From an uncultured Alphaproteobacteria bacterium (lineage in GTDB: Bacteria; Pseudomonadota; Alphaproteobacteria; Bin95): a stretch of DNA of 7,446 nt. Numbering within the stretch: position 1 is the stretch's first letter; every line of letters begins with the position of its first letter. The position numbers were made by a program, and so were the translations under genes. This document shows positions 6,194 through 7,446 of the stretch, one piece after another. The DNA is taken from NCBI GenBank assembly GCA_913060845.1, contig CAJXVF010000107.1:1-7446 (forward strand). The letters are read 5' to 3'. Under the pieces are notes generated by a model. The model saw only the letters and a program-made list of their open reading frames with translations, did no database searches and was not told where the DNA came from.

Positions 6194-6210
6194 GGCGTGC
6201 TTCGGGCACG
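6185..6210. other. Palindrome and hairpin at the convergent gene ends
   Basis: CCTTACTAAGG (6185-6195) is a perfect palindrome around one central base and contains both stop codons. Directly after it, CGTGC (6196-6200) and GCACG (6206-6210) pair around TTCGG. There is no T-run, so terminator function is uncertain, but no other terminator candidate exists between these converging genes. Confidence 0.35.
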
Positions 6211-7446
6211 GGTTTGCCAAGCGACGAGATAGACCAGCGACATGCCAATGACCGCCGCAATCCAACTCCTATAGTCCTGGTAAAGCAGGCCCGCAGCACA
6301 AACAAATACGGCGAGGCGGATGAAGAAGCCGATGCGCCCGACGCCATAGAGATAGCCCTCGAAGCCCGCCGCCAACAGCACAATGGCCAAGGAGCATGCA
6401 CCTATAACGGCGACAATCTCGCCCACGTCTTCGCCGCGCAAGATAAGCGCTGGCGTCAATACCAGGATGAACGGCAGGACAAACTTGATCGACCCAAGTC
6501 GCATGGCGGTTATCGCCGTCTCCATCTGCTTCGACCCCGCAATCACTGAAGCGGCGACGGCGGCAAGCGCCACTGGCGGCGTGATGTAGGAGAGCATGCC
6601 CCAGTAGAGAATGAACAGATGACTGGCGACCGGATCAATGCCGAATTCTATCAGCGCTGGCCCCAACACGATCGCCAAGAATATGTAGCAAGCGCTGACT
6701 GTAACCCCCATGCCAAGGACGAAGCTTGTGATCGCACCCATGGCCAGCAACAGCCAGAGATTCCCTTGCGCGAAGCCTACAAGCTCACGACTGAAAGCCC
6801 CGCCAACGCCCGTGAAGGCAAGCGAGCCGACGATGACGCCGACACCTGCCAGGATCGCCACGATATTGGAGATCGTCCGAGTAGATTCTTCGATCAATGC
6901 CAGGAATTGCTTGAAGCCAAACCGCGCGTTTCTGCGAAACAATGCGGCGGAGGCGACCAGGATAATGGTAGCGAAGTAGGGGGCGTAAATCTCCAGCCGG
7001 GCGAAAACCAGGAAATAGACCAAAACAACTAGACTGAGCAGATAGAACCAGCCTTGCTTTAGGGTGGCTATCAGGCTCGGGATTTCCTCGGCAGGCTGTC
7101 CTTTCAGCCCATGCACCGCCGCATGGCAGTCCACCTGCAGCAGGAGTGCGGCGTAGAACAGGATGGATGGGACGGCGGCGGCGATGACAATATCGCTGTA
7201 AGGGATGTTCAAGAACTCAGCCATAATGAAGGCGACAGCCCCCATGACTGGCGGCATCAAGGTTCCGCCTGTGGACGCACAGGCTTCAACCGCACCTGCA
7301 TAGGGGGCGGAATAACCCGCCCGTTTCATTGTCGGTATCGTCAGTCGTCCCGTTGTGACGACATTCGAAATAACGCTGCCGGACAGAGAGCCAAAGAATC
7401 CGCTCGCCAATACGGCGACCTTGGCTGGGCCGCCGCGGCTTCGTCC
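6190..7446 (-). CDS. TRAP transporter fused permease, C-terminal part (5' end cut by window edge)
   Basis: Inner-membrane permease of a tripartite ATP-independent periplasmic transporter, which uses an ion gradient and a separate binding protein to import a solute. The frame is open from the right edge, giving 418 residues. The opening RSRGGPAKVAVLASGFFG, then SGSVISNVVTTG and ACASTGGTLMPPVMGAVAFIMAEF, is the DctM-type transport core as seen in the fused DctQM permeases that work with TAXI-type binding proteins. About ten further hydrophobic segments follow, including YFLVFARLEIYAPYFATIIL, ACYIFLAIVLGPAL and WGMLSYITPPVALAAVAAS. The C-terminal tail with GFEGYLYG and several extra helices is typical of the fused group. 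The true start and the binding-protein gene lie to the right. A TTG at 7410 is an internal codon, not the start. The stop TAG (6192-6190) overlaps the stop of the facing gene. Confidence 0.92.
   Translation of the reverse strand, partial: GRSRGGPAKVAVLASGFFGSLSGSVISNVVTTGRLTIPTMKRAGYSAPYAGAVEACASTGGTLMPPVMGAVAFIMAEFLNIPYSDIVIAAAVPSILFYAALLLQVDCHAAVHGLKGQPAEEIPSLIATLKQGWFYLLSLVVLVYFLVFARLEIYAPYFATIILVASAALFRRNARFGFKQFLALIEESTRTISNIVAILAGVGVIVGSLAFTGVGGAFSRELVGFAQGNLWLLLAMGAITSFVLGMGVTVSACYIFLAIVLGPALIEFGIDPVASHLFILYWGMLSYITPPVALAAVAASVIAGSKQMETAITAMRLGSIKFVLPFILVLTPALILRGEDVGEIVAVIGACSLAIVLLAAGFEGYLYGVGRIGFFIRLAVFVCAAGLLYQDYRSWIAAVIGMSLVYLVAWQTRARSTP

Noticed and set aside
6619..7032. 137-codon plus-strand frame, highly charged
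   Set aside because: It is the antisense reflection of hydrophobic TRAP helices, which yields polar residues; no independent support.
7408..7410. TTG as the start of the TRAP permease
   Set aside because: The frame continues upstream to the edge with family-typical sequence (GGPAKVAV), so the gene begins outside the window.

Overview
The window looks like a piece of an alphaproteobacterial chromosome, probably marine or soil. I infer this from the gene families: an NMT1/SsuA-type ABC importer, a fused TRAP permease, and a PuuE-like polysaccharide deacetylase family member, with tight gene packing and a GC content that looks to be in the mid-to-upper 50s. Taxonomy is inference only; there is no rRNA or marker gene.

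Layout. Positions 1-4704 are a five-gene minus-strand run. In transcription order it is: a short FAD-dependent amine oxidase (4704-3643), an SDR oxidoreductase (3597-2776), a kynurenine-formamidase-like alpha/beta hydrolase (2736-1849), an ABC importer ATPase (1781-1005) and its periplasmic substrate-binding protein (990 to beyond position 1). The cognate permease is not in the window and would be expected just off the left edge. A 123-nt divergent intergenic region follows (4705-4827). Two plus-strand genes come next: a small VOC/glyoxalase-fold protein (4828-5214) and a PuuE-like deacetylase/allantoinase-family protein (5267-6193). On the right, the C-terminal part of a fused TRAP permease (7446-6190, minus) converges on the deacetylase gene, and the two stop codons overlap by 4 nt.

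Working together. Two importers flank five enzymes: an amine oxidase, a dehydrogenase-fold protein, a formamidase-like hydrolase, an amide-hydrolase-like NodB-fold protein and a VOC protein. This reads as a catabolic cluster for uptake and breakdown of a small nitrogen-containing compound, perhaps an amide, formamide or N-heterocycle. The substrate cannot be read from sequence. Several of the enzymes have substitutions at positions that are catalytic or ligand-binding in their families: SDR Tyr to Thr, VOC metal ligands, amine-oxidase cage and flavin-linking positions, and the hydrolase elbow Gly to Ala. That makes simple transfer of textbook function risky and is the most interesting aspect of the window.

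I saw no tRNA, rRNA, CRISPR array, insertion sequence or long repeat. No gene-free stretch exceeds about 125 nt.
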